From VRUE01 sp963730315 (GTDB lineage: Bacteria > Actinomycetota > Thermoleophilia > Solirubrobacterales > 70-9), in assembly GCA_963730315.1 (NCBI GenBank), contig CAVSRD010000012.1, positions 1 to 64,000 of the forward strand: a DNA stretch of 64,000 nucleotides, read 5' to 3'. Under the pieces are notes generated by a model. That model worked only from the letters and a program-made list of their open reading frames with translations. It did not search any database and was not told the DNA's origin. Both the position numbers and the translations under genes were made by a program. How positions within the stretch are numbered: the stretch's first letter is position 1; every line of letters begins with the position of its first letter. Positions 42,643-51,322 of the stretch are shown here, in pieces.

Positions 42643-43960
42643 CCGAGCCGCCCGTGTCGCGCTCCTCCTCGTCGCGGAGCATCTCCTCGTCGAAAGCGAG
42701 CCCCTGGTGGTGCAGCGAGTGGCCGAGCTTGTCGCGCTTCACCCGCAGGTACTGCTCGTTGTGGGCGTTGGGGACGGCCTCGATCGGCACCTGCGCGGTG
42801 ACCGAGAGCCCATAACCCTCCAGGCCGACGATCTTTTTCGGGTTGTTGGTGAGGATGCGGATGCTGGTCAGGCCGAGGTCGCCGAGGATCTGGGCGCCGA
42901 TCCCGTAGTCGCGCAGATCGGCCGGCAGGCCGAGCTTCAGGTTGGCCTCGACCGTGTCGGCCCCCTCCTCCTGCAGCTTGTAGGCGCGCAGCTTGTTGAG
43001 CAGGCCGATCCCGCGGCCCTCCTGGGAGAGGTAGAGGAGGACGCCGCGGCCCTCGCGCTCGATCATCGAGAGCGCCGCTTCGAGCTGCTCGCCGCAGTCG
43101 CAGCGCATGCTGTGGAAGACGTCGCCGGTCAGGCACTCGCTGTGGACGCGGACCAGCACGTCCTCGGCGCCCTCGACCTCGCCCTTGACCATCGCGACGT
43201 GGTGTTTGTCGTCGACCAGCGAGCGGTAGCCGACCGCGGTGAACTCCCCGAACGCGGTCGGCAGGGCGGTTGCCACAACCCGTTCGACCAGCTTCTCGGT
43301 GCGGCGGCGGTAGGCGATCAGGTCGGCGACCGTGATCATCTTCAGGCCGTGCTTCTCGCAGTAGGGGACCAGGTCCGGGACGCGGGCCATCGTCCCGTCG
43401 TCGTTCATGATCTCGCAGATCACCCCGGCCGGGCTGAGCCCGGCGAGGCGGGCGAGGTCGACCGAGGCCTCGGTCTGCCCGGCGCGCTCCAGCACGCCGC
43501 CGTCTTTGGCCTTGAGCGGGAACACGTGGCCCGGTTGGACCAGGTCGTGGGGGGTCGAGCGGGGGTCGATCGCGACCTGAACCGTGTGGGCCCGGTCGTG
43601 GGCGGAGATGCCGGTCGTCACCCCGTGTCTGGCCTCGATCGAGACCGTGAACGCGGTCTGCAGCGGCGCCTCGTTCTTGGCCGCCATCAGGTTGAGGCCG
43701 AGCGCCTCGCAGCGCTCGGAGGCCAGCGAGAGGCAGATCAGCCCACGGCCCTCCTTCGCCATGAAGTTGATCGCCTCGGGGGTCGCGAACTGCGCCGCCA
43801 TCGTCAGGTCGCCCTCGTTCTCGCGGGTCTCGTCATCGCAGACGACGACCATCCGCCCGCGACGGATGTCCTCGATCGCCTCCTCGATCGTCGCGAACGG
43901 GCCCTCGCCCTCCGCGGTCTCGGCCTGCTCGGATTTCTGCGTCTCCGTCATGCGACTCAT
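42635..43960 (-). CDS. ribBA: Bifunctional DHBP synthase / GTP cyclohydrolase II
   Basis: 441 residues. RibB half (to about 215): VVCDDETRENEGDLTMAAQF and RHGVTTGISAHDRAHT carry the metal and substrate residues. RibA half: the zinc cysteines are in CLTGDVFHSMRCDCGEQLEAAL and the GTP-binding EGRGIGLLNKLRAY follows. One protein thus makes both precursors of the riboflavin rings. A 23-codon ORF overlaps its ATG by four bases. The last 30 residues are acidic and unconserved. Confidence 0.96.
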   Translation of the reverse strand: MSRMTETQKSEQAETAEGEGPFATIEEAIEDIRRGRMVVVCDDETRENEGDLTMAAQFATPEAINFMAKEGRGLICLSLASERCEALGLNLMAAKNEAPLQTAFTVSIEARHGVTTGISAHDRAHTVQVAIDPRSTPHDLVQPGHVFPLKAKDGGVLERAGQTEASVDLARLAGLSPAGVICEIMNDDGTMARVPDLVPYCEKHGLKMITVADLIAYRRRTEKLVERVVATALPTAFGEFTAVGYRSLVDDKHHVAMVKGEVEGAEDVLVRVHSECLTGDVFHSMRCDCGEQLEAALSMIEREGRGVLLYLSQEGRGIGLLNKLRAYKLQEEGADTVEANLKLGLPADLRDYGIGAQILGDLGLTSIRILTNNPKKIVGLEGYGLSVTAQVPIEAVPNAHNEQYLRVKRDKLGHSLHHQGLAFDEEMLRDEEERDTGGSGG

Positions 43961-44028
43961 ACATCCCCTTCGCGCTTCGCTCGCTCCACGAGGAACCAGA
44001 TATGCACGCTTGCTCGCTCCGCGCTCAT
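43957..44028 (-). CDS. Tiny coupled ORF (23 aa) between ribE and ribBA
   Basis: The ATG at 44028 overlaps the ribE stop (ATGA), and its own TGA at 43957-43959 overlaps the ribBA ATG (ATGA). The peptide starts MSAERA, has VHIWF at 8-12 and RAKRE at 16-20, and matches the frame at 33654-33725 in 16 of 23 positions with identical length. It fills the gap so that ribosomes could pass from ribE to ribBA without release. It could be a leader peptide, a coupling device or the coding face of a dispersed repeat; function unknown. Confidence 0.55.
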   Translation of the reverse strand: MSAERASVHIWFLVERAKREGDV

Positions 44029-44627
44029 GGCTCCTCTCCGACGAATGGTTGCACCAACCGCTCCACGTACTTGGCCACCACGTCGCACTCGACGTTCAGC
44101 TTGCGCCCCGGGTCCGCTTCGCCCAGGGTGGTCCGCTCCAGGGTCTCGGGGACCAGCGAGACCTCGATCCAGCCCTCACCCAGCGCGGCGATCGTGAGGC
44201 TGACGCCGTCCAGCGCCACCGATCCCCTGTCGATCGCGTAGTGCAGCAGCCCCGGCCGCAACGCGACCCGGAGGCGGCGGGAGAAGCCGTCCTGCTCGAC
44301 GGACGCGACCTCGCCGATGCCGTCGACGTGGCCCTGCACGACGTGACCGCCGAAGCGGTCCGACGCCTTCATCGCCGGCTCCAAGTTGACGCGGCTCCCC
44401 GGCCCCAGCTCGCCGAGGGCGGTGACCTCCAGCGTCCGGTTCATCGCCTCGGCCTCGAAGCCCTCGGCGCCGGCGACGGTCGCAGTGAGGCAGACGCCGT
44501 CGACGGCGATCGAATCGCCCGCTGCGAGGTCCGCGCCGAGCGAAGCGGCGACCCGCAGCCGCGCGCCGTCCGCGTCCGAGTCGACCGACTCGACCGTGCC
44601 CACCCCCTGGATCAGCCCGGTGAACAC
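44025..44627 (-). CDS. ribE: Riboflavin synthase (alpha chain)
   Basis: 200 residues made of two lumazine-binding repeats. The start MFTGLIQGVGTVESVD and the first-repeat DSIAVDGVCLTAT are classic; the second repeat has GGHVVQGHVDGIGEV and GSVALDGVSLTI. It dismutates two lumazines into riboflavin plus the pyrimidine. It starts 1 base after the ribD stop. Confidence 0.96.
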   Translation of the reverse strand: MFTGLIQGVGTVESVDSDADGARLRVAASLGADLAAGDSIAVDGVCLTATVAGAEGFEAEAMNRTLEVTALGELGPGSRVNLEPAMKASDRFGGHVVQGHVDGIGEVASVEQDGFSRRLRVALRPGLLHYAIDRGSVALDGVSLTIAALGEGWIEVSLVPETLERTTLGEADPGRKLNVECDVVAKYVERLVQPFVGEEP

Positions 44628-44628
44628 G

Positions 44629-45726
44629 TCACCACTCCTTGAGGCGGGCCGTGATCAGGTCGTCCTCTGCGCCGGGGTCCAGAGCCGCGATCCGCCTTCC
44701 CCCGCCGAGCAGGACCGGGGCGACGAAGGTGCGTGCCTCATCGATCGCGTCGGCGGCGAGGAAGGAGGCAGCGACGGTTCGGCCGCCCTCCAGGAGAAGG
44801 CTCGTGACCTCGCGGCGACCCAGCTCGGAGAGGGCGGCCTCGATGCCGTCGGCGACGACGACCTCGGCGCCCGCGTCCCGGAGGGCTGCCGTACGAGCGG
44901 CGCCCGCGTCCGGCGCCGCGACGACGACAACGGGCGCCTCGTCGAGCGTCTTCAGGAGCTGGGAGTCGACCCGTAGCCGGGCCTGGCGGTCGAAGACGAC
45001 GCGGATCGGCTGCCGAGGGTCGGTGCGGTCGACTCTTGAACCGCTATGCGACTCAAAGCTCGACCGCGAGGGGCGGGCGGTGAGCAGCGGGTCGTCGGCG
45101 AGGGCGGTGCCGATCCCGACCGCGACCGCGTCGGATTCGGCCCGCCAGCGGTGGACCAGCTCCCTGCTCCCCTCGCCCGAGATCCAGGGGGAGTCGCCGG
45201 GCGCGGTGGTGGTGCAACCGTCGAGCGAGATCGCCAGCTTCAGCGTGACGAGCGGCAGGCCGGTGCGGGCGTGCTTGCGGAAGGGCTGGTTGAGCAGGCG
45301 GGCGGTCGTCGCCTCCTCGCCGGCTGCGGACTCGACCTCCACCCCGCCGTCGCGGAGGATGCCGGGACCCCGGCCCGACGCCTTCTCGCTCGGGTCCTCG
45401 GAGGCGATCACGACTCGCGCGATCCCAGCGTCGAGGATCGCCTCAACGCAAGGCGGCTGGCGCCCGCGATGGGCGCACGGCTCCAGGGTCACGTACATCG
45501 TCGCCCCGCCGGGATCCTCGCCCCGCCTCCGGCAGTCCTCCAAGGCGGCCCGCTCGGCGTGCAGGTCGCCCAGCTCGGCATGAAACCCCTCGCCGATGAC
45601 GGCACCGTCCCGCACGACCACGGCCCCCACCAGCGGATTCGGGCTCACCCTCCCACGCCCACCCTCGGCCAGCTCCAGCGCCCGCTTCAGATGCGCCCGG
45701 TCCTCGGTTGTGAGCAGAGTGTCCAT
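44629..45726 (-). CDS. ribD: Bifunctional deaminase/reductase RibD
   Basis: 365 residues from the ATG at 45726. The deaminase domain has the zinc site HAERAAL and EPCAHRGRQPPC. The reductase domain follows (LKLAISLDGCTTT, VVFDRQARLRVDSQL, LLLEGGRTVAASFL). It performs two steps of the riboflavin pathway. First gene of the operon. A palindrome begins 2 bases before the ATG, leaving no room for a Shine-Dalgarno site, so the mRNA may be leaderless or the true start may be downstream. Further upstream in-frame codons are not RibD-like. Confidence 0.93.
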   Translation of the reverse strand: MDTLLTTEDRAHLKRALELAEGGRGRVSPNPLVGAVVVRDGAVIGEGFHAELGDLHAERAALEDCRRRGEDPGGATMYVTLEPCAHRGRQPPCVEAILDAGIARVVIASEDPSEKASGRGPGILRDGGVEVESAAGEEATTARLLNQPFRKHARTGLPLVTLKLAISLDGCTTTAPGDSPWISGEGSRELVHRWRAESDAVAVGIGTALADDPLLTARPSRSSFESHSGSRVDRTDPRQPIRVVFDRQARLRVDSQLLKTLDEAPVVVVAAPDAGAARTAALRDAGAEVVVADGIEAALSELGRREVTSLLLEGGRTVAASFLAADAIDEARTFVAPVLLGGGRRIAALDPGAEDDLITARLKEW

Positions 45727-45727
45727 A

Positions 45728-45749
45728 TGACTGATTGACAAGTCAGTCA
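45728..45749. promoter_or_regulatory. Palindromic operator candidate abutting ribD
   Basis: Arms TGACTGA and TCAGTCA form a perfect 7-bp inverted repeat separated by 8 bases, ending 1-2 bases before the ribD start codon. The size and symmetry resemble TetR-family operators. It would sit over the transcription start or -10 region of the riboflavin operon promoter. No regulator gene of this type is nearby, so the partner is unknown. Confidence 0.45.
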
Positions 45750-45806
45750 ATACCCAGCTTACTCCCTCAGGCCCGGGCCCTGGAAGTTCCGGCCGACGCT
45801 TCGCGA

Positions 45807-45927
45807 GGAGGGATGGGGGTGTCTTCCGCGCAGCGGCGTCCTGTTTCTCGCCCCAGCCACTCTCGCGGTCAGCCGCAAACCTGCCTGGCGAGAAACCCGG
45901 CAAGCGGGAGACACCCCCATCCCCTCC
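45807..45927. repeat. Large nested hairpin between ribD and the glycosyltransferase gene
   Basis: Three nested inverted repeats share one centre. Outer arms at 45807-45828 and 45905-45927 pair over 22 positions with one bulge and one G-T wobble. Middle arms GTTTCTCGCC (45843-45852) and GGCGAGAAAC (45887-45896) are perfect. The inner hairpin is GCGG/CCGC with a 4-base loop (45865-45876). It lies between divergent start codons, so it is not a shared terminator. It may be a structured 5' leader on either side or a small palindromic mobile repeat. Confidence 0.6.
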
Positions 45928-45965
45928 CCCCACGCCGCCCCCACGGATACCCTGATCGCGCCCCC

Positions 45966-46964
45966 ATGAAGCTGATCGTCCAGATCCCCTGCCTAAACGA
46001 GGAGGCGACCCTTCCTGCGACCATCGCCGCCCTGCCGCGGCGAATCGAGGGGGTCGACGAGATCGAGCTGCTGGTGATCGACGATGGCTCGACCGACCGC
46101 ACGGTCGAGGTGGCACGCGCCAACGGGGTCGACCACATCGTCCGGCTGACCAACAACAAGGGGCTGGCGGCGGGCTTCCAGGCGGGGCTCGACGCATGCC
46201 TGAAGCTGGGCGCCGACGTCATCGTCAACACCGACGCAGATAACCAGTACAGCGGGGCCGATGTGCCGAAGCTGGTGGCGCCGATCCTGGCCGGCGAGGC
46301 CGACATGGTGGTCGGCGACCGGCGGGTGGCGACGCTCGATCACTTCTCCGGGCGCAAGAAGGCGCTGCAGCGGCTGGGGAGCTGGGTGGTGCGGCGGCTC
46401 TCGGGGACCGAGATCGCCGACACCACCTCCGGATTCCGCGCCTACAACCGCGAGGCGGCGCTGGGCCTGCTGGTCACCGACAACTTCACCTACACGCTGG
46501 AGAGCCTGATCCAGGCGGGGAAGATGCTGGTCGCGGTCGACCAGGTCGAGGTCGACACCAACCCGCGGACCCGCGAGTCGAGGCTGTTCACCTCGACCGG
46601 CGCCTACGTGCGCCGCAACGCCCTCTCGATCCTCCGCGTCTACGCCCGCTACGAGCCGCTGCGCGTCTTCGCCACCGCCAGCCTTGCGGTCGGCCTGCTG
46701 GCGCTGGCGGCCTGGATGCCGTTCCTTCTCGACTGGATCTTCAACGGCGACAGCAGCGGCCACATCCAGTCGCTGATCCTCGGCGCCGTGCTGTTCATCG
46801 CCGCCGTGCAGCTGATGGCGCTGGGGGTGATCGGCGACCTGCTCGCCAGCCAGCGGGTGATGACCCAGCGGGTCTTCGAGCGGGTGCGGCGGGTCGAGCT
46901 GTCGCTCGGGGTCGAGCCCTCTCACTACGAGCGCGGCGCGGCACGCGAGCCGGCGCGGGACTGA
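45966..46964 (+). CDS. Family 2 glycosyltransferase (dolichol-phosphate-mannose-synthase type)
   Basis: 332 residues from the ATG at 45966. The GT-A domain has the nucleotide-sugar segment LLVIDDGSTDRTVEVA and the DxD-like VNTDADNQYSGADV, then GFRAYNREAAL. Two or so membrane helices end the protein (about residues 238-258 and 273-300). It likely moves a sugar from a nucleotide donor to a lipid phosphate at the membrane. It overlaps the flippase gene by one base, which suggests they make and export the same glycolipid. Its leader holds the nested hairpin. Confidence 0.88.
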   Translation: MKLIVQIPCLNEEATLPATIAALPRRIEGVDEIELLVIDDGSTDRTVEVARANGVDHIVRLTNNKGLAAGFQAGLDACLKLGADVIVNTDADNQYSGADVPKLVAPILAGEADMVVGDRRVATLDHFSGRKKALQRLGSWVVRRLSGTEIADTTSGFRAYNREAALGLLVTDNFTYTLESLIQAGKMLVAVDQVEVDTNPRTRESRLFTSTGAYVRRNALSILRVYARYEPLRVFATASLAVGLLALAAWMPFLLDWIFNGDSSGHIQSLILGAVLFIAAVQLMALGVIGDLLASQRVMTQRVFERVRRVELSLGVEPSHYERGAAREPARD

Positions 46965-48379
46965 TGGCGAGCGGTAGGACGAGAGGCGCCGCGCGCGGCG
47001 GCGTCAGCTCGGCCGACTACGGCAAGACCGCGAGCTTTCTCGCAATCGGCGTCGGGATGACCGGCGTGATCACCTACGTCTACTTCTTCGTCGCCTCGCA
47101 CGTGCTGTCCAAGCCCGACTACGGGCAGATCACGGTGCTCTGGTCGGCCGTCTTCATCACCATCTCCACCCTCTACCGTCCGATCGAACAGCTGCTCTCG
47201 CGTCACATCTCCGAACACCTGGTGAAGCGCGACCCGATCGGCGGCCCGATGCGGGTGGCGGCGACGATCCAGCTCGGGCTGGGGATGGTCTTCGCGGTCC
47301 TCGCGCTTGCCCTGCGCGGTCCGCTGCAGGACAACATGCTGGACGGCAACGAAACGCTCTACTGGGTCTTCTTCTCGGCCGTCCTCTTCTACGCCGCAAG
47401 CTACTTCGCCCGCGGCTTCCTCGCCGGCGGCCGCCGCTTCGGCCTGTTCACGGCGCTGATCCTCTCCGAGTCGGTCTTCCGCACCTCCTTCGCGGTGCTC
47501 GTCGCGATCGGCCTGCTGAGCGGCCAGTCGGCGGTGGCGATCGGCATCGTCGCGGCCCCCTCGCTCAGCCTGCTGGTCGTGCCGCTCGCCTTCGCCCGCC
47601 GGGCGCGGCGCACGCCTGCCGCGGCGCCACCCGCCGGCTCCCCCGCGACCGCTGAGGAGCCGGATGAGCCCCCTGGCTTCTCGTTGCGCCACGGCACCGG
47701 CTTCGCCGCGGCGGTGCTGCTGATCATGTTCAGCGAACAGGCCTTCCTCAACGCCGGGCCGCTGATCGCCCGCGGCCTGCAGGGCGCCGCGGCGGCCGGC
47801 TTTATCTTCAACGTGCTGATGATCGCCCGCGCGCCGCTGCAGCTCTTCCAGGCGGTCTCGACCAGCATCCTCCCGCACCTGACCAGCCTCCACACCAGCG
47901 ACGCCCCCGACAGTGCGCGCGAGTTCCACCGCTCGGTGCGGATGGTGCTGCTCGGGATCGCCGCCTTCACGGCGATCGTCGCGCTCGCCGTCCTGCTCGC
48001 CGGGCCGCAGCTGATGCAGCTCGCCTTCAGCAAGAAGTTCACCTACGACCGGGCCGGGCTGCTGCTGGTCACCCTCGGCATGGGGCTCTACCTCTCCTCC
48101 GTCACCGTCAACCAGGCCTGCATCGCCCAGGGGCAGGTGCGGCGCGCATCGGCCCGCTGGATCGGCTGTGCCGCGGCCTTCATCGGCTGGAACTTCCTGC
48201 CGCTCGTCGCCGACGAGTTCCGCCGGGTGGAGCTCGGCTTCACGCTCGCCGCCGGCCTGCTGCTGGCGCTGCTCTACGTCGCCTACCGCAACCCGCACGA
48301 GCGCGCCGAGGACGTGCCCGAGGCCGGCTCCCCCGAGGAGCTGGAGGTCCGGCTGGCCGCGGTCGACGAGAACACCTAG
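46964..48379 (+). CDS. Polysaccharide/oligosaccharide flippase-like membrane protein
   Basis: 471 residues with about 12-14 hydrophobic helices; the repeated pattern (SKPDYGQITVLWSAVFIT near the N-terminus, FARGFLAGGRRFGLF mid-protein) is that of the Wzx/MOP exporter family. A hydrophilic Pro/Ala loop lies near residue 215. It would move lipid-linked sugars across the membrane. It is coupled by a one-base overlap with the glycosyltransferase and followed 11 bases later by an antiporter. Confidence 0.82.
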   Translation: MASGRTRGAARGGVSSADYGKTASFLAIGVGMTGVITYVYFFVASHVLSKPDYGQITVLWSAVFITISTLYRPIEQLLSRHISEHLVKRDPIGGPMRVAATIQLGLGMVFAVLALALRGPLQDNMLDGNETLYWVFFSAVLFYAASYFARGFLAGGRRFGLFTALILSESVFRTSFAVLVAIGLLSGQSAVAIGIVAAPSLSLLVVPLAFARRARRTPAAAPPAGSPATAEEPDEPPGFSLRHGTGFAAAVLLIMFSEQAFLNAGPLIARGLQGAAAAGFIFNVLMIARAPLQLFQAVSTSILPHLTSLHTSDAPDSAREFHRSVRMVLLGIAAFTAIVALAVLLAGPQLMQLAFSKKFTYDRAGLLLVTLGMGLYLSSVTVNQACIAQGQVRRASARWIGCAAAFIGWNFLPLVADEFRRVELGFTLAAGLLLALLYVAYRNPHERAEDVPEAGSPEELEVRLAAVDENT

Positions 48380-48390
48380 CGGGGCGGGGG

Positions 48391-50205
48391 ATGGGCGGAC
48401 ACGACGCCGAGCTGGTCCTGATCGGCGGCGCCCTGCTCGCCATCGCGATCGCCGCCGCGCTGTTCGCCGACCGGGTCCGCATGCCCGGCCTGCTGCTCTT
48501 CCTCGGCCTCGGGATGCTGGTCGGCTCCGAAGGGGTCGGCGGGGTCGAGTTCAGCGACGTCGAGCTGGCCCGCACGCTGGGCACGATCGGGCTCGTGCTG
48601 ATCCTCTTCGAGGGTGGCCTGACCGCCGGCTGGGGGGAGATCCGGCCGGTCTTCGGCACCGCGGTCGGGCTGGCGACCGCCGGCACCTTCCTGACTGCGA
48701 TGCTGACCGGGCTGGCGGCGGCCTGGATCTTCGACCTCAGCACGCTGCAGGGGCTGATCCTCGGCTCGGCGGTGGCCGCCACGGACTCCGCCGCGATCTT
48801 CGCCGTGCTGCGCGGCTCGCGCCTCGAGCGAAGGTTGGCCCGCACGCTGGAGGGAGAGTCGGGGATGAACGACCCGGTGGCGCTGCTGCTCGTGGTCGGC
48901 TTCGGCGACTGGATCGCAGACCCCGCCTACGGCGCCCCCGACATGCTGGCGCTTTTCGTCGTCAAGCTGGCGCTCGGCGCCGCCTTCGGCCTCGGCCTCG
49001 GCTGGCTGGCGCGGCGCGGCATCGAGCGCGTCGAGCTGCCCACCCAGGGCCTCTACCCGGTGGCGACGCTGGCCGCCGCCGCGCTCTCCTACGGGCTCGC
49101 GGAGAGCCTCGGCGGCTCGGGCTTCCTCGCCGTGTACGCGACGGCGCTGGTCCTCGGCACTGGCGCGATCCCGGCCCGCAGCACCGTCGTCGCCTTCCAC
49201 CAGGGTCTCGGCTGGCTCGCCCAGATCGGCCTCTTCTTCATGCTCGGGCTGCTCGTCTTCCCGGGCCAGCTCTGGGACGTCGCCGGCAAGGGACTGCTCC
49301 TCTCGGCGCTGCTGATCGTCCTCGCCCGGCCGCTGGCGACGCTGCTGATCACCGTCCGCAGCCGCCTCAACCTGCGCGAGCAGACGATGCTCGGCTGGGC
49401 CGGCCTGCGCGGTGCGATCCCGATCTGGCTCGCCACCTTCCCGGTGGTTGCCGGCGTCGCCGAGTCGGGCCTGATCTTCAACGTGGTCTTCTTTGTCGTC
49501 GTCACCTCCACCCTGGTGCAGGGGGCGACGATCGAGCCGCTCGCCCGCCGGCTCGGCGTCACCAGCACCGAGCCGACCCTGCCGCAGCCGGTCGCCGACG
49601 TCGGCATGGTGCGCGAGCTGGGCGGCGAGCTGGTCTCCTGGAAGGTGCGCGAGGGCGACGCCGCGGCCGGCCTGCTGGTCCGCGAGCTGGGACTGCCGCG
49701 CGAGGCGCTCGTCCACCTGATCGTCCGCGACGGGCGGGCAATCGCGCCGCGCGGCTCGACCCGGGTCGAGCCCGGCGACGAGCTGCACCTGCTGGTCCAG
49801 GAGCACCGACGCGAGGAGGTCGAGCGGCTGACCCGCCTGTGGCGCGAGGGGCCGCTGGGCGAGCCGGCGCCGCTGCTGCTGCCGCCGCGCGCCGCCCCGC
49901 AGGTCTTCTCGGTGCGGCCCGGCCGCAGCCTCGACGACGACCCGGCCGAGCCGCGGCGGATCGACGGCGTCGCCGTGCGGGCGCGGCTGCGCAGCCGCCG
50001 CGACCGCCCAGGGGCGCTGGTGGCGCTCGCCGACGGCCGCTTCGCGATCACCGGCACCCAACACCTGGCGATCGGCGGGCGCCGTGCGCTCGCCGAGTGG
50101 TGCGGACGACGGGCGTTACGAGCGGGGATCGGGGAGGCGGAGCGGTCCTGGTGGCAGGAGGCGGCCGGGGCGCTGGTTGTGCCGATACCGCGGCCGGGAG
50201 CCTAG
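48391..50205 (+). CDS. CPA1-type cation/proton antiporter with RCK-C domain
   Basis: 604 residues. A 12-13 helix antiporter domain (residues 1 to about 390) includes the ion-binding ESGMNDPVALLLVV with Asn-Asp. A cytosolic TrkA-C (RCK-C) domain follows near 410-475 (VREGDAAAGLLVRELGLP, EPGDELHLLVQ), then a Pro/Arg-rich tail. The layout is that of bacterial K+/H+ antiporters (CvrA/NhaP2-like), with ligand control by the RCK-C domain. It is convergent with a TrkA-linked channel gene 3 bases away. Confidence 0.88.
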   Translation: MGGHDAELVLIGGALLAIAIAAALFADRVRMPGLLLFLGLGMLVGSEGVGGVEFSDVELARTLGTIGLVLILFEGGLTAGWGEIRPVFGTAVGLATAGTFLTAMLTGLAAAWIFDLSTLQGLILGSAVAATDSAAIFAVLRGSRLERRLARTLEGESGMNDPVALLLVVGFGDWIADPAYGAPDMLALFVVKLALGAAFGLGLGWLARRGIERVELPTQGLYPVATLAAAALSYGLAESLGGSGFLAVYATALVLGTGAIPARSTVVAFHQGLGWLAQIGLFFMLGLLVFPGQLWDVAGKGLLLSALLIVLARPLATLLITVRSRLNLREQTMLGWAGLRGAIPIWLATFPVVAGVAESGLIFNVVFFVVVTSTLVQGATIEPLARRLGVTSTEPTLPQPVADVGMVRELGGELVSWKVREGDAAAGLLVRELGLPREALVHLIVRDGRAIAPRGSTRVEPGDELHLLVQEHRREEVERLTRLWREGPLGEPAPLLLPPRAAPQVFSVRPGRSLDDDPAEPRRIDGVAVRARLRSRRDRPGALVALADGRFAITGTQHLAIGGRRALAEWCGRRALRAGIGEAERSWWQEAAGALVVPIPRPGA

Positions 50206-50208
50206 GCC

Positions 50209-51309
50209 TCAGGTTCGGGCGGTCCCGGCCGGAGCCATCAGCGCCTCGAGCCGCGCCAGCGCCCCCGCCTCGCCCATCGCGACGACCACGTCGCCCTCGC
50301 CCAGCACCTCGCCGGGGGACGGCTGCGGCTCGACGACGCCGTCGGCGCGACGCAGCGCGACGATCGTTGCCTCACCGCGCACCTCGCCGAGCGTCCGCCC
50401 CGCGCCGCTGCAGCCGACCGTCACCTCGATCTCCTCCATCCGGTACTGCGGAGTGACCTCGACCACGCCGGTCACCTGCGGGTTGAGGATCGAGCGCGCC
50501 ATCTCGGCGCCGCTCTCGCGGTAGGGAGAGACGATGCGGTCGGCGCCGGCGCGGCGCAGCTTGCTCTCCGAGTCTTCGACGCTGGCGCGGGCGACGATCG
50601 TGATCTCGGAGCGCAGCTCGCGCGCGGTCAGGGTGATGAAGATGTTTTCGGCGTCGGAGTCGACACAGGCCATCACCCCCGCCGCCCGCATGATCCCGGC
50701 GCTGCGCAGCACCTCGTCGTCGGAGGGCGACCCCTCGATGAACGGCGCCCCGATCGCCTCGGCGTGCTCGCGCGTCTGCTCGGGGTTGTTGTCGAGGACG
50801 ACGATGTCGCGCCCCGCTGCCCGCAGGTCGCGGCCGGCCTGGCGGCCGACCCGGCCGAAGCCGCAGATCAGAACGTGGTCGCTGAACGAGTCGATCTTCT
50901 TCAAAACCCTTCTCTCCTCGAGCAGGTCCGCGAGGTGCCCGGACACGAAGAACTCGGTCACGGTGACCAGTGCGTAGAAGAGCGTACCCACGCCGAGCAC
51001 GATCAGGCCGACCTTGACGATCTGCCCGCCCGTGCTGGCCGGCTCGGGGATCGTGCCGACGGTCGCCACCGTGTCGAGCGCCCAGACGAAGCCGAAGCCG
51101 GCCGAGGTCCCTTCGACGAGCACGAAGCCAAGCGTGCCGGCGGCCAGCAGCAGGCAGATCGCCGCCAGCAGGAACGCCATCCGCTCGAGGAACTGGAGGG
51201 CCTGGCGGCGCAGCGCCGCGCGGGTCCCGCCGAGTCCCGGGTGCTCGGCGATCCGGCGCAGCTGGGAGCGCCTCAGGGGCAGCCCCGGAAGTTCGCCCCG
51301 ATCGCTCAC
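50209..51309 (-). CDS. Ion-channel-like protein with TrkA-N/TrkA-C (RCK) domains, altered filter
   Basis: 366 residues. Two membrane helices (about 43-65 and 98-120) flank a pore loop TVATVGTIPEP at 80-90, where a K+ channel has TVGYG. An RCK domain follows: the Rossmann start VLICGFGRVGRQAGRDLRAAG and VVLDNNPEQTREHAE bind a nucleotide, and a C-terminal TrkA-C domain is near 270-345. The fold is that of MthK/Kch-type channels, but the filter Tyr-Gly is Thr-Ile, so K+ selectivity is doubtful. It is opposite the antiporter and may share ion homeostasis with it. Confidence 0.85.
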   Translation of the reverse strand: MSDRGELPGLPLRRSQLRRIAEHPGLGGTRAALRRQALQFLERMAFLLAAICLLLAAGTLGFVLVEGTSAGFGFVWALDTVATVGTIPEPASTGGQIVKVGLIVLGVGTLFYALVTVTEFFVSGHLADLLEERRVLKKIDSFSDHVLICGFGRVGRQAGRDLRAAGRDIVVLDNNPEQTREHAEAIGAPFIEGSPSDDEVLRSAGIMRAAGVMACVDSDAENIFITLTARELRSEITIVARASVEDSESKLRRAGADRIVSPYRESGAEMARSILNPQVTGVVEVTPQYRMEEIEVTVGCSGAGRTLGEVRGEATIVALRRADGVVEPQPSPGEVLGEGDVVVAMGEAGALARLEALMAPAGTART

Positions 51310-51322
51310 TGCCGGGCGCGCC

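Noticed and set aside
45727..45965. FMN riboswitch before ribD
   Set aside because: The conserved core of that riboswitch (the AGGGYGAAAUUCCC-type box and its neighbours) is not found on either strand. Only the palindrome and the nested hairpin are present.
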